DNA from: Tetrahymena elliotti 4EA
Lineage: Eukaryota; Ciliophora; Oligohymenophorea; Hymenostomatida; Tetrahymenidae
Assembly: GCA_000231825.2 (NCBI GenBank)
Contig: JH720299.1
Coordinates: 796,140 to 860,139, forward strand
DNA length: 64,000 nt
Reading direction: 5' to 3'
Position numbers and translations under genes: made by a program. Below the pieces are notes generated by a model, which saw nothing but the letters and a program-made list of their open reading frames with translations, was not told the origin of the DNA and searched no databases. The number at the start of each line of letters is the position of its first letter. Positions within the stretch are counted from its first letter, which is position 1. Positions 62,729 through 64,000 of this stretch are shown in pieces.

Positions 62729-64000
62729 TCATGAAATAGATTTCAACATATTATTTTAGCTTTTTTATTTTTTTATTTAGCTCTTTGAACTGCTAAAATC
62801 CAAAATTGTTTAAACTAATTAATAAATAAAAAATAATTACTTTAAGTTAAAATTATTGTTTAAATGAGCTTAATTAATTTACCTTAAATTTATACTTATG
62901 CATTTTATGGAATTGTTAGTTTTTAGAGCTTTAATCATGTTTATTGCCCCTTCTTCATTAATTCCACTTTAACTGTTTTTGATTAATTAATTTTATTAAG
63001 TATTTTAATCATTAAAAATGGAAGAACAATTAATGTAATTAAATGAAATATTTAACCAATATCCCTAATCGATGGACATAAATCATTATAAGTCTACATA
63101 TTTACAAAAATATTACCTGGCAGAAAATTTGAGGCGAATCAAGGTTTACAATTTTGCTAATCCATTGAATAACTCAGAAAGTCCTGAGTTACAAATTTCG
63201 TTTGAGCTTTTGATAAATAATTTATTAATGCATTTATAATGTTGGTTTTTCAATGCAAGACGAGGGAGATCTAAAGTGAGGATAAAGTAAAAGAATTTTT
63301 TATTTTTAAAAACTTCATTTTTTTAAAACTAATATTTCCTCAAAGTATATTCCCTCCAACCTCCCCAAAAATAATAATAAAAGTGATTAAATAACCAAAA
63401 AATAAGCGTAAAATAATTACTATAAATTTAATTCCAGTTATTATAGATTTTTCAAGTTTTGAAGATTTAATCCTATACTTTAAGCACCTTTTTCAGTAAT
63501 ATTACACATTCTTTTTTTTGATAAGAAATTATAAAAATATAGTTAAAAGATTGATATAAATAAATTAAAACTGTTTGGAATTACAGTTTTAAAAATTAGA
63601 AACTAAATTTTTTTTACCCTAAAGTAAGTATAAGGTTCTTTATATTTTCACATTTGATTAAGCCCAGAGTCAAGCTATCAACTCCTTAATCACCAAAACT
63701 ATTTTCTCTATTAATAAATTGATTAATTTTAAGAAAATCAATATAGAAATATTTAAATTACGATAAATGTAGATCTAAGTGCTCTAAATGTTTGCATTTT
63801 TCTAAATTTGCTGTTAAGTCAATAAGATAAGTTTAGCCAATATTGTAAGACCTTTTAAAATAGATTTTTAATACAAAAGTTTTTTATTAAAAAACTATCT
63901 TACTATAAGTGAAGATTTAAATTTATTAAATTTGCTAAGCCAGACAAGCATTATCCTAAACCAGAAACAGAATCTTCAGAGTAATCATCTCCACTTTTTA
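62729..64000 (-). CDS. Leucine-rich-repeat gene, 3' part, one repeat per 90-nt exon
   Basis: Seven exons on the minus strand, 5' end beyond the window: 63904-63993, 63762-63851, 63618-63707, 63421-63510, 63117-63206, 62883-62972 (each exactly 90 nt) and terminal 62729-62792 ending in TGA. Each 90-nt exon is 1 + 29 codons + 2 bases and encodes one 30-residue LRR, for example L-T-A-N-L-E-K-C-K-H-L-E-H-L-D-L-H-L and E-K-G-A-Q-S-I-G-L-N-L-Q-N-L-K-N-L. All donors are GTA(A) and all acceptors AG; introns are 52-214 nt. The terminal exon encodes a short S/K/Q-rich tail. The repeats are more diverged from each other than those at 13-14.5 kb, and every exon keeps frame and splice sites, so this gene looks functional. 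Probably a scaffold or part of a larger LRR protein. Confidence 0.8.

Noticed and set aside
1..64000. tRNA, rRNA, telomere (CCCCAA) repeats, transposase genes and terminal inverted repeats
   Set aside because: Looked for by eye on both strands and not found; a tRNA scan and repeat search would be decisive.

Overview
The window reads as nuclear DNA from a Tetrahymena-like oligohymenophorean ciliate. It is very AT-rich. Long conserved proteins appear only when TAA and TAG are read as glutamine and TGA is the sole stop, and introns are GT(A)...AG and AT-rich. Standard-code ORFs in this window are therefore fragments or shadows of larger genes. No rRNA, tRNA, CRISPR array, telomere repeat or bacterial-type operon was seen. 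There is one scaffold gap (N at 55370-55672).

Left part (1-18 kb). Four paralogous, plus-strand, membrane-bound family-2 glycosyltransferase (GT2) genes are arrayed head to tail: 1-569 (3' end only), 4502-6136, 8624-10246 and 16272-17888. Between copies 3 and 4 lie a small ARF-like protein with a damaged P-loop and switch II (10757-11302) and a minus-strand leucine-rich-repeat (LRR) gene or relic (12851-14537). In the LRR gene every internal exon is exactly 90 nt and encodes one 30-residue repeat.

Middle (18-25 kb). One very large minus-strand gene (18184-24671, one 128-nt intron, about 2119 aa) encodes a signal peptide, an H-type-lectin-like N-terminus, a long cysteine-rich furin/GFR-like repeat tract and a polytopic C-terminal membrane domain.

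Right part (28-62 kb). A degenerating tandem array of one module occupies this region. The module is a plus-strand protein-kinase-like gene, then a minus-strand type-1 lectin/Cys-rich/membrane gene, a small spacer ORF, and a minus-strand type-2 lectin/Cys-rich/membrane gene. Module 1 has a broken kinase (28250-31890), a frameshifted type-1 gene (32497-36594), a spacer ORF (37253-37924) and a type-2 relic (38225-38375). Module 2 has a kinase relic (38380-38535), an intact type-1 gene (39567-43628) and a type-2 relic (44935-45275). Module 3 has a broken kinase (46019-49570), a type-1 relic (50036-50850) and a type-2 gene that is intact once the scaffold gap is resolved (52424-57666). A further truncated type-2 copy (60807-61973) is almost identical to the first 1.1 kb of the 52-57 kb gene.

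Right edge (62.7-64 kb). A second LRR gene on the minus strand again has one repeat per 90-nt exon. Relics of its last exons also lie upstream of the 52-57 kb gene.

The picture is a fast-evolving, repeatedly duplicated cluster of surface-receptor-like, kinase-like, LRR and glycosyltransferase genes. The four receptor-like proteins share a short cytoplasmic tail motif (K/R-W-x-x-N-P), suggesting a common intracellular partner. The extracellular Cys-rich plus multi-TM layout resembles ciliate mating-type proteins, but nothing here proves that role.
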